Assembly (NCBI GenBank): GCA_030652255.1
Contig: JAUSAZ010000040.1
Span: 1 to 41,978 of the forward strand
Direction: 5' to 3'
Source: Myxococcales bacterium
GTDB taxonomy: Bacteria > Myxococcota_A > Polyangia > Polyangiales > Ga0077539
Length of the DNA: 41,978 nucleotides
Positions 1 through 6,740 of the stretch are shown here, piece after piece (within the stretch, counting starts at the first letter, position 1; every line of letters starts with the position of its first letter). The translations under genes and the position numbers were made by a program. Below the pieces are notes generated by a model. The model saw only the letters and a program-made list of their open reading frames with translations, was not told the origin of the DNA and did not search any database.

Positions 1-185
1 GGGACGACACACGAGCGGTCGAACGCCCGGGAGATGAAAGGACCGATGATCATCGTCCCGCGCGGAAATTCGAGTTGTTTTGAGGATTGCCGCCCTGGGT
101 GTGAAGCATGGTCCAACCCGATGGTTGCGATCGGTTGTGGCGTCGGTCGTTGACATCGAAGGATGCGGCGCTGAGAAGTCGACCC

Positions 186-2300
186 ATGGGTTCTGTCGCG
201 GGGTGCTTCGGCGTGCTGATGGTCGTGGCGTGCGCCTCGGCATGCACGCGCGACAACTGGATCTACGACCCGGGTCCTGAGGTGGACGCCGGGGAGGTCA
301 CGGCGGATGTCCCGACGACGGATATCCCAACGACGGATGTCCCCACGACGGATGTCCCGACGACGGATGTCCCCACGATCGATGTCCCTGTAACGGACGT
401 CCCCGCGACCGACGTGCCCGCGACCGACGTGCCCGCGGCCGACGCCCCCGCGACCGACGCCCCCGCGACCGACGTCTCAGTGATCGACGTCCCTGCGACC
501 GACGTCCCCGTGATCGACGTCCCCGTGATCGACGTCCCTGCGATCGACGTCCCCGTGATCGACGCCTCGACGGACGTCCCTGGGGTCGACGTTCGCGCGG
601 ATGCGGCGATCGACGCGCCTGTGCCTGATGTCGTCACGAGCGGGGCGCTGCGGCCCATCGCGCCGATCTCCCTGGGCGAAGTGACGCTGCGGCGTCCGAC
701 GCTGCGGTGGCATCTGCCCTCGGGATACGACGGGGCGGTGGTGGACCTGTGCCGCGACCGCGCGTGCACGATGATCATCGAGACGCGCATGGTGACCGGG
801 AGCAGCATGCAGCCGGCGGCCGACCTGCCGGCGCGGAGCGTGGTGTTCTGGCGGCTGCGCGGGCGAAGGGGGGCGACGACCGACGCGGCATACAGCCCGA
901 CGTGGCTGTTTCACGTGCCCGCCACCAGCGCGAGCGCGGGCGTGGACACGAGCGCCAACCCCCACTTCGACGTCAACGGCGACGGCGTCGACGACCTCGT
1001 CATCGCGGCGAGGTGGGCCACCGTGCGGTCGCTCGCGCAGATGGGCGTCGTGAGCGTCTACCACGGCAGCCGATCGGGCGTGGCGGCGGTCGCCGACCGG
1101 GTGCTGGAGAGCCCTGGTACGACGGGAGGATTCGCGTTCGGCTTCGCGGTGGCGAACGCGGGCGACGTCAACGGCGACGGCTACGCCGACCTCGTCGTGG
1201 GCGCGACGGGCGGCAGCCCCGGGGGCCTCGGCCTCGCGGGCGAGGCGTACGTCTTCCACGGGAGCGCCGCGGGCATCGGGGCGACGGCGGCCCGCATCCT
1301 CGGGGGCGCCGCGCGGGGCAACGAGTTCGGCCGCGCGGTGGCGGGCGCCGGCGACGTCAACGGCGACGGGTACGCGGACATCGTCGTCGGAGAGCCGTAC
1401 GCAGACCCGGGCGGGCGCATGGAGGCGGGCGCGGCGAGGGTGTTCCTCGGGAGCGCCGAAGGGGTCTCGGCGGTCGCGGCGAGGGTGTTCAACGGCGCCC
1501 TGGGGGGCGACCTCTTCGGCGTCACGGTGGCGGGCGCTGGGGACATCAACGGCGACGGCTACGACGACGTGCTCGTCGGCGCGCCGTACGCGAACGTGGC
1601 CGCGCGCAACGACACGGGCGCCGTGAGCGTGTTCCTGGGGAGCGCGACGGGCGTCGGGGAGAGCGCGGAGCGGGTCATCGAGGGCGCCGCCGCGGAGGAG
1701 CACTTCGGCAGCAGCATCGCGAGCGCGGGCGACCTCAACGGCGACGGCTACGACGACGTGGTCTTCGGCGCGTCGACCGCCAGCCCCGGCGGGCTCGTCT
1801 CGGCGGGCACCGCCAGCGTGTTTCACGGCGGCATGGCGGGCCTGTCCGCGGGCGCTGTCAGGGTGCTCACGGGCGCGGCGGGGGATGCCCTCGGCAGTGC
1901 GGTGGCGGGCGCCGGGGACGTCAACGGCGATGGCTACGACGACCTCGCCGTCGGGGCGCAGCGGGGCATCGTGAGGGTGTTCCACGGGGGCGCGGCGGGG
2001 GTCGGGGCGAGCGCGGCGAGGGAGCTCAGCGGGCCCGGCTGGAACTCCCTTTCGGTGGCGGGCGCCGGGGACGTGAACGGCGACGGCTACGACGACCTCA
2101 TCGTCGGGACGCCGAGCGAGAGCTCTCCCACCCGCAACTTCGACGGCGCCGCCCATGTGTTCATCGGGAGCGCGTCGGGCATCGGGGCGACCGCGGTGAC
2201 CGTCTACGAGGGCGCCGGCTCGGGCGACGCATTCGGCAACGCGGTGGCAAGCTGGTGGCGTTGGCAGCGCCCGGGCGCGCGCGTCCGGCGCGGGACCTGA
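186..2300 (+). CDS. FG-GAP repeat (integrin-alpha-like) surface lipoprotein
   Basis: Predicted exported lipoprotein with a beta-propeller of FG-GAP repeats, probably a surface or adhesion protein; its ligand is unknown. After a short hydrophobic leader ending in an ACASAC lipobox-like stretch comes a long Asp/Val/Pro/Thr linker, then a domain shared with the minus-strand protein at 35633-37438 (LRRPTLRW, CRDRAC). Seven calcium-binding-like motifs of the type GDVNGDGYADLVVGA follow. An eighth repeat starts (FGNAVAS) but is replaced by an unrelated WWRWQRPG tail, suggesting a 3' truncation or frameshift. An in-frame ATG at 108 exists, but codons 108-185 have poor GC at third positions, so ATG 186 is preferred; neither start has a clear ribosome binding site. 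The DxDGxxD-rich repeat family is seen clearly; the surface role is inferred. Confidence 0.85.
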   Translation: MGSVAGCFGVLMVVACASACTRDNWIYDPGPEVDAGEVTADVPTTDIPTTDVPTTDVPTTDVPTIDVPVTDVPATDVPATDVPAADAPATDAPATDVSVIDVPATDVPVIDVPVIDVPAIDVPVIDASTDVPGVDVRADAAIDAPVPDVVTSGALRPIAPISLGEVTLRRPTLRWHLPSGYDGAVVDLCRDRACTMIIETRMVTGSSMQPAADLPARSVVFWRLRGRRGATTDAAYSPTWLFHVPATSASAGVDTSANPHFDVNGDGVDDLVIAARWATVRSLAQMGVVSVYHGSRSGVAAVADRVLESPGTTGGFAFGFAVANAGDVNGDGYADLVVGATGGSPGGLGLAGEAYVFHGSAAGIGATAARILGGAARGNEFGRAVAGAGDVNGDGYADIVVGEPYADPGGRMEAGAARVFLGSAEGVSAVAARVFNGALGGDLFGVTVAGAGDINGDGYDDVLVGAPYANVAARNDTGAVSVFLGSATGVGESAERVIEGAAAEEHFGSSIASAGDLNGDGYDDVVFGASTASPGGLVSAGTASVFHGGMAGLSAGAVRVLTGAAGDALGSAVAGAGDVNGDGYDDLAVGAQRGIVRVFHGGAAGVGASAARELSGPGWNSLSVAGAGDVNGDGYDDLIVGTPSESSPTRNFDGAAHVFIGSASGIGATAVTVYEGAGSGDAFGNAVASWWRWQRPGARVRRGT
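300..575 (+). repeat. In-frame tandem repeat encoding an Asp-Val-Pro-Thr/Ala linker
   Basis: Roughly 15-nt degenerate units encode repeated (A/T)TDVP and VIDVP pentapeptides. They form a flexible acidic linker between the lipobox and the folded part of the FG-GAP lipoprotein. The repeat is in frame throughout, so length changes in multiples of 15 nt would keep the gene open. Confidence 0.8.
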
Positions 2301-2337
2301 GCGCATCTCTGGAGTCATCCACCACAAGGGAACGATC

Positions 2338-3336
2338 ATGAAGGTGTTGATCCTCGGAGGGACCCGCTTCGTCGGGCGGCTGCTGGCGTGGCGCCTGGTG
2401 GCGATGGGCTGTCGGGTCACGATGTTCCACCGCGGGACGCGCGTGGTGCCCTTCGCCGACCGGGTGGAGACGCTCCTCGGAGACCGCGACACCGGGGTGC
2501 TGCCGTCGCTCATCAAGGGCCGGGAGTTCGACGCCACGGTGGACTTCGGGGCCTACGTCCCGGGCGACGTCGAGCCCCTGGTGGACACCGTGGCGCGCTC
2601 CGCGCTGGGCCACTACGTGCTCATCTCCACGGGGCAGGTGTACCTGGTGCGCGAGGGCTGCCCGAAGCCGGCGCGGGAGGTCGACTACGACGGCCCGGTG
2701 ATGGCGCGGCCCGAGGGCGAGGTCGACGGCGCGCAGTGGGACTACGGCTTCGGCAAGCGCCAGTGTGAAGACCTCGTGAGCCACGAGCGGGCGCGCGCGA
2801 CGCGGGTGCGCATCCCGGTGGTCAACGGCGCGGGCGACTACCACCGCCGCATCGAGTGCTACCTGTGGCGCCTGCTCGACGGCGCGGAGGTGCTGCTGCC
2901 CGACGGGGGCGAATCGCCCATGCGGCACGTGTACGCCGAGGACGTGGCGCGGGCCGTCGCGGGGATGCTGGGCGACGAGCGCACCTTCGGCCAGGCGTAC
3001 AACCTCTCGCAGGACGAGACGCCGACGCTGCGCGAGCTGCTGGAGCGCATGGCGTGGCGGGTGGGCGCGCCCGCGAAGCTGGTGCCGGTGCCGCGCGAGG
3101 CGGTGGAGGCCGCGGGGCTGGTGACGCGCGACCTGTCGCCCTTCACCCAGCGGTGGATGTCGGACATCGACCCGTCGCGGGCGAAGGCCGAGCTGGGCTT
3201 CGTGCATACGCCGTTGTGGGAGTACATCGACCGGGTGGTGGCGGCCTTCCTGGCGCACCCGCCGGGCGACCGGCCAGAGGGCTACGCCCATCGGCCGAGG
3301 GAGGTCGAGCTGGCGAGGGTGATGCGCGATGGCTGA
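2338..3336 (+). CDS. NAD(P)-dependent epimerase/dehydratase (extended SDR)
   Basis: A 332-aa extended short-chain dehydrogenase-like protein. The N-terminal Rossmann motif GGTRFVG is at residues 7-13 after a beta strand (KVLIL). A Ser/Thr pair (S97-T98) and a YxxxK pair (Y136, K140 in YGFGK) fit the SDR catalytic triad. The length is typical for UDP-sugar epimerases or dehydratases, but nothing in the sequence fixes the substrate. It starts 37 nt after the FG-GAP gene and its stop overlaps the start of the following oxidase-like gene by 8 nt, so the two are probably cotranscribed and translationally coupled. An isoflavone-reductase-like or chloroplast RNA-binding-like SDR is an alternative within the same superfamily. 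Confidence 0.9.
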   Translation: MKVLILGGTRFVGRLLAWRLVAMGCRVTMFHRGTRVVPFADRVETLLGDRDTGVLPSLIKGREFDATVDFGAYVPGDVEPLVDTVARSALGHYVLISTGQVYLVREGCPKPAREVDYDGPVMARPEGEVDGAQWDYGFGKRQCEDLVSHERARATRVRIPVVNGAGDYHRRIECYLWRLLDGAEVLLPDGGESPMRHVYAEDVARAVAGMLGDERTFGQAYNLSQDETPTLRELLERMAWRVGAPAKLVPVPREAVEAAGLVTRDLSPFTQRWMSDIDPSRAKAELGFVHTPLWEYIDRVVAAFLAHPPGDRPEGYAHRPREVELARVMRDG

Positions 3337-3817
3337 TCCCGCCGAGGCGTTGGAGCAGCTGCTGGAGGCGGTGCCGGTGGCGAGCCTGGCCGTCGGAGGG
3401 GCGGACGGACCGGCGGTGTCGCTGGTGCCGTGGGTGCGCACCCGGGGGCCGACGCGCTTCTGGATATTGGTGAGCGAGCTGTCGGCGCACACCGCGGCGC
3501 TGCGGGCGAGCGAGCGGGCGGGGCTGATGGTGAGCGAGGCGTTCCGGGAGGGTGACCCGCGGAGCAACCACGCCCTCACGCGGGTGATGCTGAGCGTGGA
3601 GGCGCGCTTCGTGGGGCGGGACGAGGCGCGCGAGCGCGGGGCGGAGGCGGCGTATCGGGAGCGGTTCCCGATCGCGGAGACGCTGCTGGGCCTCGGGGAT
3701 TTCCACTGGGTGGAGTTGAGCCCGGTGGGCAGCGGGGGTTTCGTGCAGGGCTTCGGGCGGGCCTACCGGGTGGGCGGCGACGACCTGGGCGAGCTCACGC
3801 ACGTCACCGGGCGCTGA
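3329..3817 (+). CDS. Pyridoxamine 5'-phosphate oxidase-like FMN-binding protein (HugZ-like)
   Basis: A 162-aa protein with a split-barrel flavin-binding look. The order is: helix plus a strand that starts PVASLAVGG, a substrate strand (VSLVPWVR), a hydrophobic WILVSEL, an HTAAL motif, then a LMVSEAF strand. This matches the putative pyridoxamine-oxidase/HugZ-type family, whose members bind FMN or heme and carry out small redox reactions. The exact substrate is unknown. The start overlaps the epimerase by 8 nt. The last 14 codons (GDDLGELTHVTGR and stop) lie in a 47-bp direct repeat that recurs at 6694-6740. The 3' end also overlaps the end of the convergent hipA-like gene by 14 nt. Confidence 0.8.
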   Translation: MADPAEALEQLLEAVPVASLAVGGADGPAVSLVPWVRTRGPTRFWILVSELSAHTAALRASERAGLMVSEAFREGDPRSNHALTRVMLSVEARFVGRDEARERGAEAAYRERFPIAETLLGLGDFHWVELSPVGSGGFVQGFGRAYRVGGDDLGELTHVTGR

Positions 3818-3821
3818 GGCC
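3775..3821. repeat. Direct repeat copy 1 (47 bp) flanking the HipA/DUF262 cassette
   Basis: This segment matches 6694-6740 at 45 of 47 positions. It encodes the C-terminus of the oxidase-like protein on the plus strand and the GLSAR C-terminus of the HipA-like protein on the minus strand. The two mismatches are both third-codon, synonymous changes in the oxidase frame (Leu and Gly codons). Confidence 0.9.
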
Positions 3822-5042
3822 ACCGAGCGGCAGCGCGGCGAGGTGGCGGTCCAGCCGGTGGCGTTGCTCCATGGAGAGCGGGAGGTGCGCGGCGTCGTCG
3901 CGCCACGCCTCGTGGAAGCGGGCGACCGTCTCGTCGACGGTCGAGAGCGTGCGCGCGACGTCGACGTGTGACTTCTCCGCGAGGCGCTCGAAGTCCCCGC
4001 GGAGCACCTCGTCGAAGCGTCGCCGCTTGAAGAGGTTGAGCGCGAGCTTCGGTTGGTCGGGGACGTAGACGATGGTCGAGATGAGGTCATAGGCTGGCGT
4101 GAGCCGCGCCCGGAGGGGGGCGGGGTAGTACAGCGACCAGTTCTTGAGGTGGGCGTCGTGGTTGCCGATGAGCACCATGAAGGCCAGCCGTCGGACGTAC
4201 TCGACGAAGTCGTCAGGGCCGCAGACCGCGGCGATCACCCTGCCGATGCCGCGAAAGGTCGCGTCGAGTCCGTTCTGCTCGCCGTCGTTGTACTTGTCGC
4301 CAGGCTGCCGATCGAACACCTGCGCGAAGTCCTCTTGATGGATCCGGGTGCCGTCGTCCGGCCGGTCGTAGCGGCGGACGAGCAGGGCCATCGGCTCCGC
4401 GAAGGCGAGGGAGGTGGGGATGTTGTCGATGTCCCGCCACGGCACGCACTCATGCTCGGGAACATCGATCCCGACCCGCCGGGCGAGCGTCAGCATCCCC
4501 GACTCGTGCTCAGGCACCCCCGCGTGGTGGGGGTCGGGGAGCTTCGCGATCCAGCGGCCGCCCCTTCCCGTGACCGGCAGGGTATACCGGGAGCCCTCCT
4601 TCGTGACCGAGTACTTGGGTTGCATGCCCGCGAGGGAGAAGCGCAGCGCGTCGGCCCGCGGCACCGGGCGATCGACGGCGGGCGGCTCATCCGAGCCGCC
4701 ATCGAGGTCGCTCACCTCCTTGATCACGATCGCGCCGGGTAGGTCTTCGCCGAGGGCGGCCAGCAACGGTCCGTTGCGCTTCGGGTCGACGCCGGCGCGC
4801 GTGGCGAGCTGCTCGCGGAGCCAGCTGCCCACCTCGGGGAGATAGTTCTGGAAGAACGGTGGCAGGTAGCTCTGCGTGGCGCTGTAGCTCAGCTCTCCGA
4901 GGTTCTGGTCTTCGAACCAGCGACCGAGGACCGGCCGCCGTGGCAGCGACAGGTACCCTTCATCGAAGCGAAACTCCCAGCGCGAGCCGGAGCGCAGCCT
5001 CAGGTCCCCGACGTGCGTGCCGTGGAGCCAGACGCGCAGCAT
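3804..5042 (-). CDS. HipA-like serine/threonine kinase toxin homolog
   Basis: A 412-aa HipA-family protein. The N-terminal subdomain (about 1-105) begins with the HipA-like GTHVGDLRL strand. The kinase core has the SLAGMQPKYSV motif (HipA-type S-G-x-Q-x-K), the catalytic loop IGNHDAHLKNW and the metal-binding YDLIS motif. Classical HipA phosphorylates glutamyl-tRNA synthetase and is held in check by the DNA-binding HipB encoded just upstream. Here no HipB-like helix-turn-helix gene is present. Instead the upstream neighbour is a DUF262 protein whose stop overlaps this start as TGATG, implying translational coupling. The last residues (GLSAR) come from the flanking direct repeat. Kinase activity and toxicity are inferred from family. 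Confidence 0.88.
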   Translation of the reverse strand: MLRVWLHGTHVGDLRLRSGSRWEFRFDEGYLSLPRRPVLGRWFEDQNLGELSYSATQSYLPPFFQNYLPEVGSWLREQLATRAGVDPKRNGPLLAALGEDLPGAIVIKEVSDLDGGSDEPPAVDRPVPRADALRFSLAGMQPKYSVTKEGSRYTLPVTGRGGRWIAKLPDPHHAGVPEHESGMLTLARRVGIDVPEHECVPWRDIDNIPTSLAFAEPMALLVRRYDRPDDGTRIHQEDFAQVFDRQPGDKYNDGEQNGLDATFRGIGRVIAAVCGPDDFVEYVRRLAFMVLIGNHDAHLKNWSLYYPAPLRARLTPAYDLISTIVYVPDQPKLALNLFKRRRFDEVLRGDFERLAEKSHVDVARTLSTVDETVARFHEAWRDDAAHLPLSMEQRHRLDRHLAALPLGGLSAR

Positions 5043-6649
5043 CAGTCGTCCTCCTCGGAGAGCGCGCTGAGCGGCGGGCTGTCATCCGCCCCCCACTCGG
5101 CCATGCGGTCGGTGAACGAATGCAGCCAGGCCACGATCGCCTCACGCCGGAGCGTGAGGAACCCTTCATCGTCGCCGCGCCCGAAGGCCTTGAGCGCATC
5201 GGCAGTCACGAGGTGGGACGAGAGCGTCGCGTCGTCTGTCTCCAGCAAACACGCGACCAGCTCCTTGCGGGGCAGCGCGACGTGGAAGATGCGCCCGGCC
5301 AGGTCGACCCTTCCCCGGTCGTCGACGACGCGCACCATCGGTGACAGCTCGTCGCTCGCGATCGCGGCGATGTCGATCGCGGCGCCGCTTCGGAGGTCTC
5401 TCGGCCTTCGCGCCATCAGGGCGCAGGCCTGCACCTTGGTCCGCGCGGTGCCGAAGTCTGGAGCATCCAGATCGAACAAGGTCTCGTCTGGCTTCCCCGG
5501 CGCCAGCGCGAGGAGCTTCTGGCAGGAGGCGTCTTCGTCACCGTGCTCGATGGCATTGAGGTGCTTCCGCAGGTCGACGGTGGCTCCGGTCAGGTGCAGG
5601 CCCGACAGGCCTCGCCAGAGCCACCGGCGGAGCAGGGTCAGGGAGCGCTCGGAGGGAGTCCGAAACGCGTCGAAGAAGCGGGCGAGCGTCACCAGCGGAA
5701 GGATGTAGGGCAGCAGCCGCGCGTGGGGGATGAGGCAGCGCTCCTTGAGGAAGGTCGCCGCGAGGTGCACCGCCTCGCGCGCGCGCGGCACCGCGCGTTG
5801 CATCCGGTCCTTGTCGAGGTCCTTGTCGAGCGCCCTCCCAATGGGGAGGCCCTCGACCGCCCGTAGCACGTTGAACGCGATGGCCTCGTCGATGCGACCC
5901 CAGGACAGGCCCGACGCCGCCTCGCAGACGGACTCCAGCCCCTCGGCCGAGCGCGCGCCGACCACGTAGAGCGCCTGGAAGACCTCCGCGTCGGTGAGCC
6001 TTCGACCGGAGCGGTTGACGCGTTCGAAGATCACCCGGAGCGTCGCCTCGTCCTCGGCGTCGACGAGGTAGCCGGGCACGCGGTACTCCCGCAGGCGCTT
6101 TCCGGCGTCGATGGCCGCGGCGCGCTGTTCAGGCGGGAGCGCTGTGGCGTGCTCCACGATCCAGTCGGTGAGGAGCGAGGTGTCGAGCAGCGCGCTCACC
6201 GGAACCAGCCGGGCCGGGAGCGTCACACCTGGCTTCGGCAGGCGCTCCCACTCGAAGTCTCCCTTGCTGAGGTCGTAGTAGAGCACCCGGTCGCCGGGCG
6301 CCGGCTTCGAGAGCGCGGCGTGCGCGAGCGTCGTGATCCGTTGTTGCCCGTCAAAGACATAGCGCGCGTCGGTGCGCTCGGGCGCGTGGACCTCGACCCC
6401 GTCGAAGCGCAGCGTCTCTGCGGGCCCCTTCCTGCGCCAGAACAGGAGCGCACCGATCGGAAAGCCGCGCAGCAGGCTGTCGAAGAGCGCCACCCGATCA
6501 TCGGCGTCCCAGCGCATGCCTCGCTGAAACGGCGGCACCCGCACGACCCCGTCCTTCACCGCCAGAAGCAGGTCGTCCACGGCGTAGGTGATCGCCTCCG
6601 GTCGACGCTCCAGGCGAGCCTTCGCGAGACCGTTCCCCTGGGCGTTCAT
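5042..6649 (-). CDS. DUF262 (GmrSD-like, ParB-type fold) protein
   Basis: A 535-aa protein with a clear DUF262 N-terminal domain: VPPFQRGMRW, then FDSLLRGFPIGALLFW, then the signature YVFDGQQRITTL. DUF262 domains have a ParB/Srx-like nucleotide-hydrolysing fold. They occur in GmrS-type subunits of type IV restriction systems and in several antiphage systems. I do not see the DUF1524 HNH motif in the C-terminal half, so the protein looks like a nuclease-less variant or one with an unrecognised effector region. It is the first gene of a two-gene unit; its stop overlaps the hipA-like ATG by one base (TGATG). A role as sensor or partner of the kinase is inference. Confidence 0.85.
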   Translation of the reverse strand: MNAQGNGLAKARLERRPEAITYAVDDLLLAVKDGVVRVPPFQRGMRWDADDRVALFDSLLRGFPIGALLFWRRKGPAETLRFDGVEVHAPERTDARYVFDGQQRITTLAHAALSKPAPGDRVLYYDLSKGDFEWERLPKPGVTLPARLVPVSALLDTSLLTDWIVEHATALPPEQRAAAIDAGKRLREYRVPGYLVDAEDEATLRVIFERVNRSGRRLTDAEVFQALYVVGARSAEGLESVCEAASGLSWGRIDEAIAFNVLRAVEGLPIGRALDKDLDKDRMQRAVPRAREAVHLAATFLKERCLIPHARLLPYILPLVTLARFFDAFRTPSERSLTLLRRWLWRGLSGLHLTGATVDLRKHLNAIEHGDEDASCQKLLALAPGKPDETLFDLDAPDFGTARTKVQACALMARRPRDLRSGAAIDIAAIASDELSPMVRVVDDRGRVDLAGRIFHVALPRKELVACLLETDDATLSSHLVTADALKAFGRGDDEGFLTLRREAIVAWLHSFTDRMAEWGADDSPPLSALSEEDD

Positions 6650-6693
6650 CGTACGCGCAGGCTACCACGCAGCCCTCGCCGCCGCCCCGGGGA

Positions 6694-6740
6694 CGGCGAC
6701 GACCTCGGGGAGCTCACGCACGTCACCGGGCGCTGAGGCC
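6694..6740. repeat. Direct repeat copy 2 (47 bp) flanking the HipA/DUF262 cassette
   Basis: Copy of 3775-3821 with two mismatches. On the plus strand it still encodes GDDLGELTHVTGR followed by TGA, although no oxidase gene body precedes it. On the minus strand it gives the final GLSAR of the pentapeptide-repeat ATPase. It therefore looks like the displaced end of the oxidase gene. Confidence 0.9.

Larger units (their letters stand above)
3822..6740. mobile_element. Putative 2.9-kb inserted cassette carrying DUF262 and hipA-like genes
   Basis: The two minus-strand genes lie exactly between 47-bp direct repeats (3775-3821 and 6694-6740). Removing one repeat plus the cassette would place the oxidase-like gene directly convergent with the pentapeptide-ATPase gene, whose C-terminus also ends GLSAR inside the repeat. 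No integrase or transposase is visible. A few hand-counted 60-nt lines give about 67-70% GC here against 75-78% in the ATPase genes to the right; this is weak support. It could be a gene cassette exchanged by homologous recombination or an element mobilised in trans. Confidence 0.5.

Noticed and set aside
300..575. CRISPR-like tandem repeats
   Set aside because: Units are about 15 nt, in frame and without spacers; they encode a protein linker.
477..2537. Long open frames antisense to the FG-GAP gene (up to 686 codons)
   Set aside because: Arg/Pro/His-rich shadow frames caused by high GC; the plus-strand gene has clear repeats and normal codon use.
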